Assembly (NCBI GenBank): GCA_002342365.1
Contig: DDPV01000046.1
Span: forward strand, 228 to 64,227
Direction of reading: 5' to 3'
Source of the DNA: Burkholderiales bacterium UBA2459
GTDB taxonomy: Bacteria > Pseudomonadota > Gammaproteobacteria > Burkholderiales > Burkholderiaceae_E
DNA: 64,000 nucleotides
Positions 9,833 through 17,474 of this stretch are shown one piece after another. Each line of letters starts with the position of its first letter. Position 1 is the first letter of the stretch. The notes below the pieces were generated by a model. It did not search any database. It saw only the letters and a program-made list of their open reading frames with translations, and was not told the origin of the DNA. The position numbers and the translations under genes were made by a program.

Positions 9833-10012
9833 TGTCCCGCGAATGCCGTCAGGCCGGCATCCTGAACCGAGGGTTCAGATTGGCCACAGAGGGTGCCGCA
9901 TCAGGTTCATCCGACGGGGGACGATCACAACAGCAACACGCGAACTTCCGTAGCCTGGATGCATAGAGCATTGGTTCAAGGAATCTATGACCTTAACGCG
10001 CACCGCAGGACA
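9833..10012 (-). ncRNA. ssrS: 6S RNA
   Basis: The gap after zapA folds as a 6S RNA. The 5' arm TGTCCTGCGGTGC (minus strand, 10012 to 10000) pairs with GCATTCGCGGGACA (9846 to 9833), giving a roughly 13-bp closing stem with one bulge. Near the 3' end is the hairpin CTGAACC-CTC-GGTTCAG, matching the GAACC..GGTTC hairpin of E. coli 6S. The size of about 180 nucleotides and the site next to zapA are the usual ones. 6S RNA mimics an open promoter and binds sigma-70 RNA polymerase in stationary phase. The TACAAT box at 10018-10023 sits exactly where a -10 for this 5' end should be. Ends are estimated from pairing, so they may be off by a few bases. Confidence 0.85.
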
Positions 10013-10017
10013 ATGGC

Positions 10018-10048
10018 ATTGTAGTCTCAAGAAGGGCTCTCGCATCAA
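10018..10048 (-). promoter_or_regulatory. Probable sigma-70 promoter of 6S RNA
   Basis: On the minus strand TACAAT (10023 to 10018) lies six bases before the inferred 6S start at 10012. A TTGATG at 10048 to 10043 could be the -35 with 19-base spacing, slightly long. The box lies just past the zapA stop, so 6S can be made independently of zapA. Confidence 0.55.
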
Positions 10049-10458
10049 TCAAGGGCTTGGCTGATGCGCTGCGACAGCGCCTGGAGTCGAACGAGGAGCT
10101 TAGCTTGCAGGTCCTCCGAATAGGCTTGTCCCTGGGCTTGCTCAAGCTGCCTTCGGGTTTCGTGACTGATCTTGACGGTTTCGAGCGAGGCTTCTAAGGC
10201 CGCCATGATCGCAATACGATCTACGGCATGGATTTTCCCCTGGTCGCGGATCTCCCGCATGCGAGCGTCAAGCCGCTGGGCTGCATCGATCAGGGGTTGC
10301 TTTTCATCATCGCTGACCGCGAGCCGATACTCGCGCTCAAGCAGTCTTATGCTGAGCGCAGACTTTGCCGGGGTAGCCACTGATGCGGCGGTTGCAGCCT
10401 CGCTTTGATCGCTTCCTGGTGCTGGCTCGGGCTGAGGCTGGACAAAGGTGCTGGTCAT
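10045..10458 (-). CDS. zapA: Cell division protein ZapA
   Basis: The product (137 residues) is a ZapA-type protein that cross-links FtsZ filaments at the septum. After an Ala/Pro/Gln-rich tail of about 35 residues it shows the family core: SIRLLEREYRLAVSDDEKQPLIDAAQRLD, with the MREIRDQGKIHAVDRIAIMAAL stretch and a C-terminal coiled coil. The N-terminal tail makes it longer than the usual 100-110 residues. It lies 32 bases after the ZapB-like gene on the same strand and is followed by 6S RNA, a widespread proteobacterial arrangement. Confidence 0.88.
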   Translation of the reverse strand: MTSTFVQPQPEPAPGSDQSEAATAASVATPAKSALSIRLLEREYRLAVSDDEKQPLIDAAQRLDARMREIRDQGKIHAVDRIAIMAALEASLETVKISHETRRQLEQAQGQAYSEDLQAKLLVRLQALSQRISQALD

Positions 10459-10490
10459 GATCGTCTTCTCTTGGGGATCTTTCGTGCCGG

Positions 10491-10982
10491 CTAGACCGGA
10501 GGTGCTTGCTCAAAGAGATCTGGCGTGTGCGGCGGCAAAACCTCAAGGGCTTTGCGAACACGCTGCTGGGCCTGGTTCATACGTTCGCGAAACTCTCGAA
10601 GTTGTTGATCTCGGTCAGAGATCGTTTGCGCCTGCGAGGCAATGTGTTGATCACGGTCGGCAATCGCCTTGGCCTGCAAAGCAATATGCTGATCGCGTTC
10701 GCTGACTAATTGTTGATGCAAGGTCAGCTGCTGATCGCGTTCGGTGATTTCTTGTTGATGCAACATCAGCTGCTGGTGGAGTTCGGCGATATTCGCTTGA
10801 TGTTGCGCGATCGCCTGGTCTTTCTCAGCGTTGTCGGAATTCTCAGGGCTGCTCGGTTGATGCGCATGTGCCTGGAGTTGTTCTTGAAGATGGGCGCATT
10901 GGGCGCGAAGGGCCGCATTCAGGTCGATGAGTTGATGGACTTGGGCCTCGATGAAATCGAATGCCTCGATCATGGGGTTCAT
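10491..10982 (-). CDS. ZapB-like coiled-coil protein with tandem 14-residue repeats
   Basis: A 163-residue, charged, Gln/His-rich protein predicted to be almost wholly coiled coil. I do not recognise a named family; a coiled-coil gene directly upstream of zapA is usually ZapB-like, and a cell-division role is inferred only from that. Residues 65-134 are five 14-residue repeats (ITERDQQLTLHQQL, VSERDQHIALQAKA, IADRDQHIASQAQT and so on), i.e. two heptads each. The ATG at 10980-10982 is chosen because GAGG lies four bases upstream; a longer frame from 11078 has an unlikely basic extension. E. coli ZapB is only about 80 residues, so this one is long. Confidence 0.65.
   Translation of the reverse strand: MNPMIEAFDFIEAQVHQLIDLNAALRAQCAHLQEQLQAHAHQPSSPENSDNAEKDQAIAQHQANIAELHQQLMLHQQEITERDQQLTLHQQLVSERDQHIALQAKAIADRDQHIASQAQTISDRDQQLREFRERMNQAQQRVRKALEVLPPHTPDLFEQAPPV
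10581..10790 (-). repeat. Five 42-bp in-frame tandem repeats
   Basis: Five consecutive degenerate 42-base units encode the 14-residue RDQQ/RDQH repeats of the ZapB-like protein. The middle units are most alike (SERDQHIALQ, ADRDQHIASQ). The period equals two coiled-coil heptads, so unit gain or loss would change rod length without breaking the frame. Confidence 0.8.
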
Positions 10983-11114
10983 GCGGCCTCGTCTTTGATG
11001 TACCGGTGTTTTTCGGATGGACGGATGCCCGGCAAACCTGACTGAGCTGCCTGACATCTTGCTGAGGATATCCCGCAAATCACTCCGCTATCAACTCCTT
11101 GGTAGGATCGCAGC

Positions 11115-13514
11115 ATGCAAATCACGATGCGACGGCAACGAAAGCTGCTTCACCGGCTGGTTTTTCTCCTTCTTGCGATACCCCTGCTCGGCCTGGCTTC
11201 GGTGCAAGCGGAGTCAAAAGCGTCCCTATGGCCATCAACGCTTGCCAGGCAAACGGAAGAGCCAGTCAAGGCAAGTTTGCACGCCGACGATGCGAAGGCG
11301 GCCGCGCCAACGAAAGCCGCGGTGCCCGCTCGTGTGTGGCTTGGACTGCGGCTTGAGCACCAGCCCGGCTGGCATACCTACTGGATCAATCCGGGCGACT
11401 CGGGCCTGGCCAGTCGTATCGAGTGGACATTGCCTTCGGGCTGGACCGCGCCCCAGGCCTATTGGCCGATGCCCAAGCGCATTCCCGTGGGACCGCTGAT
11501 GAATTTTGGCTACGAGGGCGATCTGTGGGTACCTTTAGCCCTGGATGTACCCGCCAATTCGCCGGCTGGGACTTATCGCGTCAAGGCTCGCGTGCACTGG
11601 CTCATGTGCAGCGATGTTTGCATTCCGGGAGAGGCAAGCCTAGGCGCTGAGCTTCGATTGCCCGAACAAAGACTCCGTCAGCCCGACCCCAGTCATCGCG
11701 CAAGCGTCTCGTCAAACGAATCGGCGCTTGCCTCTGACAAAGCTCAAGCAGCCGAGTCCAGCTTGGGAGCCTTTGCCTCGAATCCACCTGGTTTGCCAGC
11801 CCTTCGTGAAGCGCTGATGCGTGTGCCGCACAAAGCCATGAACATGCGCTACAGCCGGGATGGCGACCGTATTGTGCTGCGGCCGGATCAGGCGGGCGAG
11901 GCCTTGCTGGTTGGCGCTGAAGGTGGCCGATTCAAGGGCTTGGAAGCCAGCTATTTTCCCGAACAAGCCGGCTGGATGCTCAATCCTGCTGCGCAGCGAA
12001 TTGAGGTCGACGAGAAGGGAGGCTGGATGCTTTCCTTGGTTGCCGACAAGAGTTTCAATGACGAACTCCTGATTGATGGTTACTTGCGGGTGGGTGAGCA
12101 AGCTTTTCGTGTATTAGGGCCCCGCACGCAGTCGCTGCCAAACCCCTCCGGTGCGCCACCAAGCCAAACGCTGGAAGCGGCGACGACGGCGGGTTTTTCA
12201 GATCGAGGTCTGTTGGTGCTGCTGCTTATGGCTCTGATCGGCGGCCTTTTGCTCAACGCCATGCCCTGCGTTTTTCCGGTGATCGGGATCAAGCTCTTGA
12301 GCCTGGTTCCGCGAACCAGCGATGAGCAAGGTCTGCGCGCATCAGGCTCGTCAACAACATCGCAGGCGCAGGCAAGCGACGCGCGAGCCGATATCGAGCA
12401 CGGCGTGCGCAAGGCGGCCTTGCTCTACGGCCTGGGGGTTGTCCTCAGCTTCTGGGCGCTCGGCCTGATCGTGGTGCTGCTGCAGGCCGGAGGCAACAGC
12501 ATTGGCTGGGGCTTTCAGTTACAAGAGCCGCTTTTTGTATTGGCGATGTTTTGGCTTTTCTTGTTGATCGGTGCTAATTTACTGGGTTTATTTGAAGTAG
12601 GTTCTGGTTTTATGCGCTGGGCTGGACAGGCTGAAGTCGGTGCGCTCGGATCAGGCGTGCTGGCGGTTTTGGTGGCCACACCATGCACTGCACCCATGAT
12701 GGGCGCTGCCCTCGGTGCGAGTTTGAGCCAAGGGCCGATGCAGGCGATGGCGGTGTTCACAGCGCTTGCCTTCGGAATGGCGCTGCCTTATGGCGCACTG
12801 GTCTTGCGTCCGCAGTGGATTCATCGTCTGCCCCGTCCCGGACCCTGGATGCTTTGGACGCGCAAAGCGTTAGCCTTTCCGATGTTTCTCGCAGCGGTTT
12901 GGCTGGCGTGGGTGTTCGTACTGCAAACCGATGCCGAATCGGTGTTGCAGTTGGGTTTCTCAGCGGTGCTTTTGCTTTGCAGCAGTTGGCTCTTTGGCGA
13001 GCGTGTGCAAACTGGATGGCTGAAGTCCGAAGGCAGACCTTGGAGTTCCACCTTCAGTCTCTTGCTGCTGATCGGGGGGCTTGCTTTGCCTTTCGCGACC
13101 GGACTTCGACCCGGTACCGATCTGAGCGACAAAGTGACCGACAAATCCTTGCCAGGATCGGGTCAACAGGCCTGGAGCAACTGGTCTCCCGAGGCAGTCG
13201 ATGAGGCCTTGGGGCGGGACGAAATCGTGTTTGTTGACTTCACCGCCGCCTGGTGCGTGAGCTGTCAGGTCAACAAGCAACTGGTGCTGTCCACCCCGGA
13301 TTTGCAAGCGCTCTTTGAACAATACAAGGTCCGAAGCTTTCGGGGTGACTGGACCCGACAGGACGCGCGCATTACCCAGACGCTTGCCCGCTACGGCCGC
13401 CGCGGTGTGCCGCTTTACCTGGTGTTACGAAGCGGCCGCGAGCCCCAGATCCTGCCGGAGGTTCTGAGCTATGGTTTGGTCCGTGACGCGGTGCTTGCTG
13501 CAGCTGCGCCTTGA
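11115..13514 (+). CDS. Protein-disulfide reductase, DsbD family of ScsB type
   Basis: A 799-residue inner-membrane protein passing electrons from cytoplasmic thioredoxin to periplasmic thiols. It has a signal peptide (LLHRLVFLLLAIPLLGLASVQA), an N-terminal periplasmic domain with CSDVC (Cys165, Cys169), and a membrane core of about eight helices with the two half-repeat cysteines in NAMPCVFP (Cys385) and ATPCTAP (Cys524). A C-terminal thioredoxin-like domain has AAWCVSC (Cys714, Cys717). The N-terminal domain, with GWHTYWINPGDSG and an extended fold, resembles ScsB rather than classical DsbD. AGGA precedes the ATG by seven bases. The last 46 bases overlap the oppositely oriented exbD-like gene. 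Confidence 0.9.
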   Translation: MQITMRRQRKLLHRLVFLLLAIPLLGLASVQAESKASLWPSTLARQTEEPVKASLHADDAKAAAPTKAAVPARVWLGLRLEHQPGWHTYWINPGDSGLASRIEWTLPSGWTAPQAYWPMPKRIPVGPLMNFGYEGDLWVPLALDVPANSPAGTYRVKARVHWLMCSDVCIPGEASLGAELRLPEQRLRQPDPSHRASVSSNESALASDKAQAAESSLGAFASNPPGLPALREALMRVPHKAMNMRYSRDGDRIVLRPDQAGEALLVGAEGGRFKGLEASYFPEQAGWMLNPAAQRIEVDEKGGWMLSLVADKSFNDELLIDGYLRVGEQAFRVLGPRTQSLPNPSGAPPSQTLEAATTAGFSDRGLLVLLLMALIGGLLLNAMPCVFPVIGIKLLSLVPRTSDEQGLRASGSSTTSQAQASDARADIEHGVRKAALLYGLGVVLSFWALGLIVVLLQAGGNSIGWGFQLQEPLFVLAMFWLFLLIGANLLGLFEVGSGFMRWAGQAEVGALGSGVLAVLVATPCTAPMMGAALGASLSQGPMQAMAVFTALAFGMALPYGALVLRPQWIHRLPRPGPWMLWTRKALAFPMFLAAVWLAWVFVLQTDAESVLQLGFSAVLLLCSSWLFGERVQTGWLKSEGRPWSSTFSLLLLIGGLALPFATGLRPGTDLSDKVTDKSLPGSGQQAWSNWSPEAVDEALGRDEIVFVDFTAAWCVSCQVNKQLVLSTPDLQALFEQYKVRSFRGDWTRQDARITQTLARYGRRGVPLYLVLRSGREPQILPEVLSYGLVRDAVLAAAAP

Positions 13515-13975
13515 TCCATCACCAGACTCATCCGCGTAAGCCCTTGTTCTTGCGCGATGAGAAAAATGCGGCTGATCCTTGCATAGGCGGTGCTTGCATC
13601 AACGCGAAGCTGTAACTCTGGCTGCGGCCTGAGCTGGGCTGCTTCAGCGAAGCGGGCTGCCAGCGCCTCGTCGTCGGGCAGCGGCTCACGGTTTAGCCGC
13701 ATGAAGCCCTTGGCGTCGAGCTCAAAAAGCAGGGATTCGGCGCCGCCGGTCTGCGTTGACTCAAGGCTTTGGGCAGGCCCGCCTGACGGCAGGTCAAGCT
13801 TGAGCATGGGCAGCAGGGCTGGCGTTGTGACCATGAAAATCACAAGGAGCACAAGCATCACGTCGACAAAGGGTGTGACATTGATGTCGCTAAAGAGGCT
13901 GCTGTTTTCGCCTTCGGATCCTGGTATTGGACCCAGCGCCGCGTTGTTGCGATGAGCCTCTTCGTTTTGTGTCAT
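13469..13975 (-). CDS. ExbD/TolR family biopolymer transport protein
   Basis: A small (168-residue) protein with one N-terminal membrane helix and a periplasmic domain. FSDINVTPFVDVMLVLLVIF carries the conserved Asp in the helix used for proton-driven energy transfer. The ATG at 13973-13975 is taken because it lies four bases after the stop of the preceding exbB-like gene; longer frames would overlap that gene. It pairs with the TolQ/ExbB-like gene upstream. No tonB or tolA is adjacent, so which energised partner it serves (TonB, TolA or other) is not decided here. The 3' end overlaps the disulfide reductase gene on the other strand. Confidence 0.85.
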   Translation of the reverse strand: MTQNEEAHRNNAALGPIPGSEGENSSLFSDINVTPFVDVMLVLLVIFMVTTPALLPMLKLDLPSGGPAQSLESTQTGGAESLLFELDAKGFMRLNREPLPDDEALAARFAEAAQLRPQPELQLRVDASTAYARISRIFLIAQEQGLTRMSLVMDQGAAAASTASRTKP

Positions 13976-13979
13976 GAAG

Positions 13980-14630
13980 TCATGAACCGGCGGGATGCTG
14001 CGCTTCGCGTGCATGAAGGCTTTGCACAATTTGTCTCAAATCCTCAGCTAAAGTCCAAAGTTCCAGAGCCAAGTCTTTGCGCCAACGAGAAAAACGGTTA
14101 TACGCGACCACAGCAGGCAGGGCAACACCGATGCCGGCTGCGGTCATCAGTAGAGCTTCACCCATCGGTTGCGCAACCGCCTGAATCGATGCCTCACTGG
14201 CCTGCGCTATTTCGGTGAGCGCACCGAAAATACCCCAGACGGTCCCGAAAAGTCCGACGAATGGCGCTGTTGATGCAACCGATGCCAGTACGCCAAGTCC
14301 CCGGGTCATGAGCTGATCGAGTGCGCGCAAGACGCCTCGCAAGGCGATGTCGCTTCGCGTTTGCCGATCCAAATGCACATAGCTGCCGCGGGCTGCATCT
14401 TTCCCTTGCGCTGCGGCCACGATGCGATGGCTTGCGCTATCGCTGCGAGCTTCAAGCGAAGCGATGATGCCCTCAAGATTGTCGCTGTTGCGCATGCCCT
14501 TGCTCAAGTCGTCGATACCTTGACGCATCCAGCGCAGCACCAGCCACTGTCGAATGATGAGCGTCCAGCTCATGATCGACATCAGCGCAAGAAGCAGCGC
14601 AGTTCCGATGATCCCGGCATCAATAACCAT
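13980..14630 (-). CDS. MotA/TolQ/ExbB family proton channel protein
   Basis: The product (216 residues) has three predicted membrane helices: IIGTALLLALMSIMSWTLII at the N-terminus, then the paired helices around LASVASTAPFVGLFGTVWGI and GEALLMTAAGIGVALPAVVAY, the classic ExbB/TolQ signatures. The ATG at 14628-14630 lies inside the end of galU (11-base overlap), suggesting translational coupling. It forms a proton channel with the following ExbD/TolR-like protein. The pair is separate from the full TonB system at 54.5-57.1 kb. A longer frame upstream runs through galU and is rejected. Confidence 0.87.
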   Translation of the reverse strand: MVIDAGIIGTALLLALMSIMSWTLIIRQWLVLRWMRQGIDDLSKGMRNSDNLEGIIASLEARSDSASHRIVAAAQGKDAARGSYVHLDRQTRSDIALRGVLRALDQLMTRGLGVLASVASTAPFVGLFGTVWGIFGALTEIAQASEASIQAVAQPMGEALLMTAAGIGVALPAVVAYNRFSRWRKDLALELWTLAEDLRQIVQSLHAREAQHPAGS

Positions 14631-15456
14631 GTTTGAGACCGAAATGAATGTTGGCCGTGAGAAAGCCCTGCTTGTTTCCACAATCGAAGCGTTTTCCGCC
14701 AAATCGATAAGCCCAGAGCCCTCGAGACGCGATTTCCTGCGCAAGGGCGTCTGTGAGTTGAATCTCGCCACCGCTTCCGGGGGGCTGGGTGGCCAGGGTT
14801 TGCAGCACCTGTCCATGCAAAATATAACGACCGACGATCGCAAGATTCGAAGGTGCATCCTCAAGCGCAGGTTTTTCGATCACGCCACGCAAGCGCATCA
14901 ACAGTCCTTCGTCGCTCTCGGGGGCGACGATGCCGTATTGACTGACATCTTTGCTTGCGACTTGCTCAACCGCAATCACGCTGCCGCTTTGATCGCGCAT
15001 GCCACGAAGCATTTGTGAGAGCACGCCGCTTGGCGAACCGTCGATCAGATCGTCGGGCAGCAGGACCGCGAAATGCTCATCGGCAGCGATTAACGGACTT
15101 GCGCAGGCAACCGCATGTCCGAGTCCGAGCGGCGAGGGCTGACGGACAAACAGCACTTTGACGTGGGAAGGTACGATATTGCGAATAAGTTCAAGGGCGG
15201 CGGTTTTCCCCTTGGCCTCCAGTTCGGCCTCAAGTTCGGGGGCGCGGTCAAAGTAGTCTTCAACCGCGCGTTTTGAGCGTCCGGTAACAAAAATCAGGGT
15301 ATCGCAGCCGGCTTCAATAGCCTCATCGACCGCGTACTGGATAATCGGGCGGTCAACAATCGGCAGCATCTCTTTCGGGATGCTTTTCGTGGCCGGCAAA
15401 AAGCGGGTGCCCATGCCTGCAACCGGAAACACAGCTTTGCGAATGCGCATCGTCAT
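14620..15456 (-). CDS. galU: UTP--glucose-1-phosphate uridylyltransferase
   Basis: A 278-residue nucleotidyltransferase making UDP-glucose for envelope polysaccharides. The N-terminal FPVAGMGTRFLPATKSIPKEMLPI is the nucleotide-binding and Lys signature. Further marks are LIFVTGRSKRAVEDYFD, GLGHAVACA, VLLPDDLID and GGEIQLTDAL. Length is normal. AAGGAG lies about ten bases before the ATG at 15456. It starts three bases after dapB ends and overlaps the ExbB-like gene, so dapB, galU and the ExbBD pair probably share a transcript. Confidence 0.95.
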   Translation of the reverse strand: MTMRIRKAVFPVAGMGTRFLPATKSIPKEMLPIVDRPIIQYAVDEAIEAGCDTLIFVTGRSKRAVEDYFDRAPELEAELEAKGKTAALELIRNIVPSHVKVLFVRQPSPLGLGHAVACASPLIAADEHFAVLLPDDLIDGSPSGVLSQMLRGMRDQSGSVIAVEQVASKDVSQYGIVAPESDEGLLMRLRGVIEKPALEDAPSNLAIVGRYILHGQVLQTLATQPPGSGGEIQLTDALAQEIASRGLWAYRFGGKRFDCGNKQGFLTANIHFGLKHGY

Positions 15457-15459
15457 TGC

Positions 15460-16281
15460 TCAGGTACTCCTTGAATCGGGCGAGGATAAGCCCAGTACGT
15501 CTTGCATATCGAAGAGTCCCTTGGACTTTTCTTGGAGGAAACGACAGGCTCTGAGGCTTCCCATGGCGTAGTTGGCCCGACTGCTTGAGCGATGCGTGAT
15601 CTCAAGCCGCTCACCGGTGCCGGCAAAAAGAACGGTATGGTCGCCAACGATATCGCCACCACGGATTGTCGAAAAGCCGATGCTTCCAGGTTTTCTGGGG
15701 CCAGTGTGACCTTCGCGCGCAAAAACGCCGTCTTGTCGGAGTTCCTTGCCCAGTGTTTTGGCGATCGCCTCACCCATGGCCAGCGCCGTCCCTGAGGGCG
15801 CATCCACCTTGTGCCGATGGTGCGCTTCGATCACCTCAACGTCATAGTCCTTTGCAAGCAAGCTGCCTGCGATTTGCAGCAGTTTGAGGCAGACGTTGAC
15901 ACCCACACTCATGTTTGGAGCAAAAACAATCGCCACATGCTGTGCCGATAACGCAAGCTGGGCCTTGTCTTCGGCGCTCAGGCCGGTGGTGCCGATTACC
16001 ATGTTCACGCCGCGCTGCTCACAGGCTTTTACATGCCGCATGCAAGCTTCAGGCAGCGTGAAATCGATCAGGAACTCGGCTTCAGACAAGGCCTTCTCGG
16101 GTTGATCGACGATCAAGACTCCGGTTTGTAGCCCCAGACTTTCGCCGGCGTCCCGCGAAACCAGTGGGTGCCCAGAGGCTTCGATGGCGCCGACCAGTTT
16201 GGCATCAGGTGCCTGATGGACCGCTTCGATAAGCATTTTCCCCATACGGCCGGCCGCCCCGGCAATCGCGATTTTCATCAT
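15460..16281 (-). CDS. dapB: 4-hydroxy-tetrahydrodipicolinate reductase
   Basis: The 273-residue enzyme carries out the NAD(P)H-dependent reduction in lysine and meso-diaminopimelate synthesis. It has the N-terminal nucleotide-binding motif [12 protein letters not shown], the catalytic [15 protein letters not shown] (His and Lys), [13 protein letters not shown] and the C-terminal [25 protein letters not shown]. Its ATG overlaps the bamE stop as ATGA (16278-16281). This bamE-dapB coupling is common in betaproteobacteria. Confidence 0.95.
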   Translation of the reverse strand: MMKIAIAGAAGRMGKMLIEAVHQAPDAKLVGAIEASGHPLVSRDAGESLGLQTGVLIVDQPEKALSEAEFLIDFTLPEACMRHVKACEQRGVNMVIGTTGLSAEDKAQLALSAQHVAIVFAPNMSVGVNVCLKLLQIAGSLLAKDYDVEVIEAHHRHKVDAPSGTALAMGEAIAKTLGKELRQDGVFAREGHTGPRKPGSIGFSTIRGGDIVGDHTVLFAGTGERLEITHRSSSRANYAMGSLRACRFLQEKSKGLFDMQDVLGLSSPDSRST

Positions 16282-16859
16282 CGGTCGTTGGCCCGAGGCG
16301 GTCGATAGCCGGGGACGGCAGGATCCTTGCCATCGTCAGCGGGCGGCAAGCGGTCCGCTTCGATCCTCGCCACCCTTTGCTGCTCGTCAAAAAAAACGGT
16401 TACGCGGCGGGTGTCGTGGCGCAAATTGGGCCAGAGCATGCGAAACACATAAATCCAACGATCATCGCGAAAGCTGTTCGTCAAAAGCGGCTGTCCCAAG
16501 GCGAACTGCACCTGGCTGCGGGTCATTCCGGCGCGGACCTGGTCCAGCTGATCCTGGGTGACGTAGTTGCCCTGCTGAACGGTGGTCCGATAGGGTGAAA
16601 AAAGGCTTTGCAAACCGCTCCTTGCGCCAAGATCCTGCTCGGTGCCGGCTTTGCTTTCGCCGGTGCCGCGCCAGCTCTCGGGAATGGGATTGAGATTCTT
16701 CATGCCCGCACAGGCACCGAGCAGGCCAGTCACCGCACCAAGGACAATCAGCCGCAGGATAACTCCCCGGGCGTTGCCGATCGATCGTCGTGCCCAATGA
16801 TCGTTGTTGGTGCATCGCACAGGCCGCTTGCGCGGCTCAGACGGCTGGGTCGGTGGCAC
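16278..16859 (-). CDS. bamE: Outer membrane protein assembly factor BamE
   Basis: A lipoprotein (193 residues) of the BAM complex that inserts outer-membrane beta-barrels. It has the signal segment [14 protein letters not shown] with the lipobox Cys, then the SmpA/BamE core [27 protein letters not shown] and [12 protein letters not shown] chose GTG at 16857-16859 because GAGGAG lies eight bases upstream. A TTG at 16892 would also be in frame but lacks a ribosome site. The n-region of the signal peptide is then still long (about 30 residues), so a later start is possible. It is divergent from fur. Confidence 0.87.
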   Translation of the reverse strand: MPPTQPSEPRKRPVRCTNNDHWARRSIGNARGVILRLIVLGAVTGLLGACAGMKNLNPIPESWRGTGESKAGTEQDLGARSGLQSLFSPYRTTVQQGNYVTQDQLDQVRAGMTRSQVQFALGQPLLTNSFRDDRWIYVFRMLWPNLRHDTRRVTVFFDEQQRVARIEADRLPPADDGKDPAVPGYRPPRANDR

Positions 16860-16900
16860 AGATGTTGCTCCTCGTTCGTAGCGTGGTTTCAAGCGCGGAC

Positions 16901-16960
16901 GCTCGGATCAGTATCCCGACGTCCGGGTCAGCATCCAAGCGCGCGGATCAGCGTCCTGGC
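16901..16960. repeat. Degenerate 20-bp tandem repeats between bamE and fur
   Basis: Three successive 20-base units share the core GGRTCAGYRTCC (16901-16920, 16921-16940, 16941-16960), and the next 20 bases (GCTCAGATGCACGG) keep part of it. They lie upstream of both the bamE GTG and the fur ATG. The exact 20-base period is visible; a function such as protein binding is speculative. Confidence 0.55.
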
Positions 16961-17033
16961 GCTCAGATGCACGGTTAATGCACGGTGCAAGCACAGAACC
17001 AGTATGATACGTAGAACTTCGTGACGTCGGATT

Positions 17034-17474
17034 ATGACCACCCACCAGGAACTCAAAAGCATAGGCCTTAAGGCCACTTTGCCGCGTCAGAGGATTTTGG
17101 CTGCCTTTCAGTCCGGCAAAATTCGTCACATGAGTGCCGAGGATGTTCAGCAGGCCTTGTTGAACGAAGACATTTCGGTGGGTTTGGGTACGGTTTATCG
17201 CGTCTTGCTGCAGTTCGAGCAAGCGGGGCTGCTAAGGCGTGCCAACATCGATTCGGGGCGTGCGGTCTTCGAACTCGAAGAGGGCGAGCATCATGATCAT
17301 TTGCTCTGTCTGGATTGCGGACGCGTGGTCGAGTTTTTTCATCCGGAAATCGAGCGCCTGCAAACCGAGATCGCCGAGCAGCAGGGCTTTCGGCTAGAGA
17401 CCCACAGTCTTGCTTTGCATGGCCGTTGCACACGGGAATCCTGTGAGCACCGCCCGGCCCACGATTCCGTCTAA
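17034..17474 (+). CDS. fur: Ferric uptake regulator Fur
   Basis: A 146-residue iron-dependent repressor. The N-terminal winged helix (LKSIGLKATLPRQRILAAFQSG, followed by the MSAEDVQQALL and GLGTVYRVLLQFEQAGLL stretches) is followed by the metal/dimer domain with HHDHLLCLDCGRVVEF and CTRESCEH. It is divergent from bamE, as in many beta- and gammaproteobacteria. A TATGAT at 17003-17008 could be its -10 box; I see no convincing -35 and no good Fur box in the gap, so autoregulation is not supported here. The 3' end overlaps the next gene's likely start. Confidence 0.95.
   Translation: MTTHQELKSIGLKATLPRQRILAAFQSGKIRHMSAEDVQQALLNEDISVGLGTVYRVLLQFEQAGLLRRANIDSGRAVFELEEGEHHDHLLCLDCGRVVEFFHPEIERLQTEIAEQQGFRLETHSLALHGRCTRESCEHRPAHDSV

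Noticed and set aside
16860..17033. Fur box in front of fur
   Set aside because: No convincing match to the 19-base GATAATGATAATCATTATC pattern.
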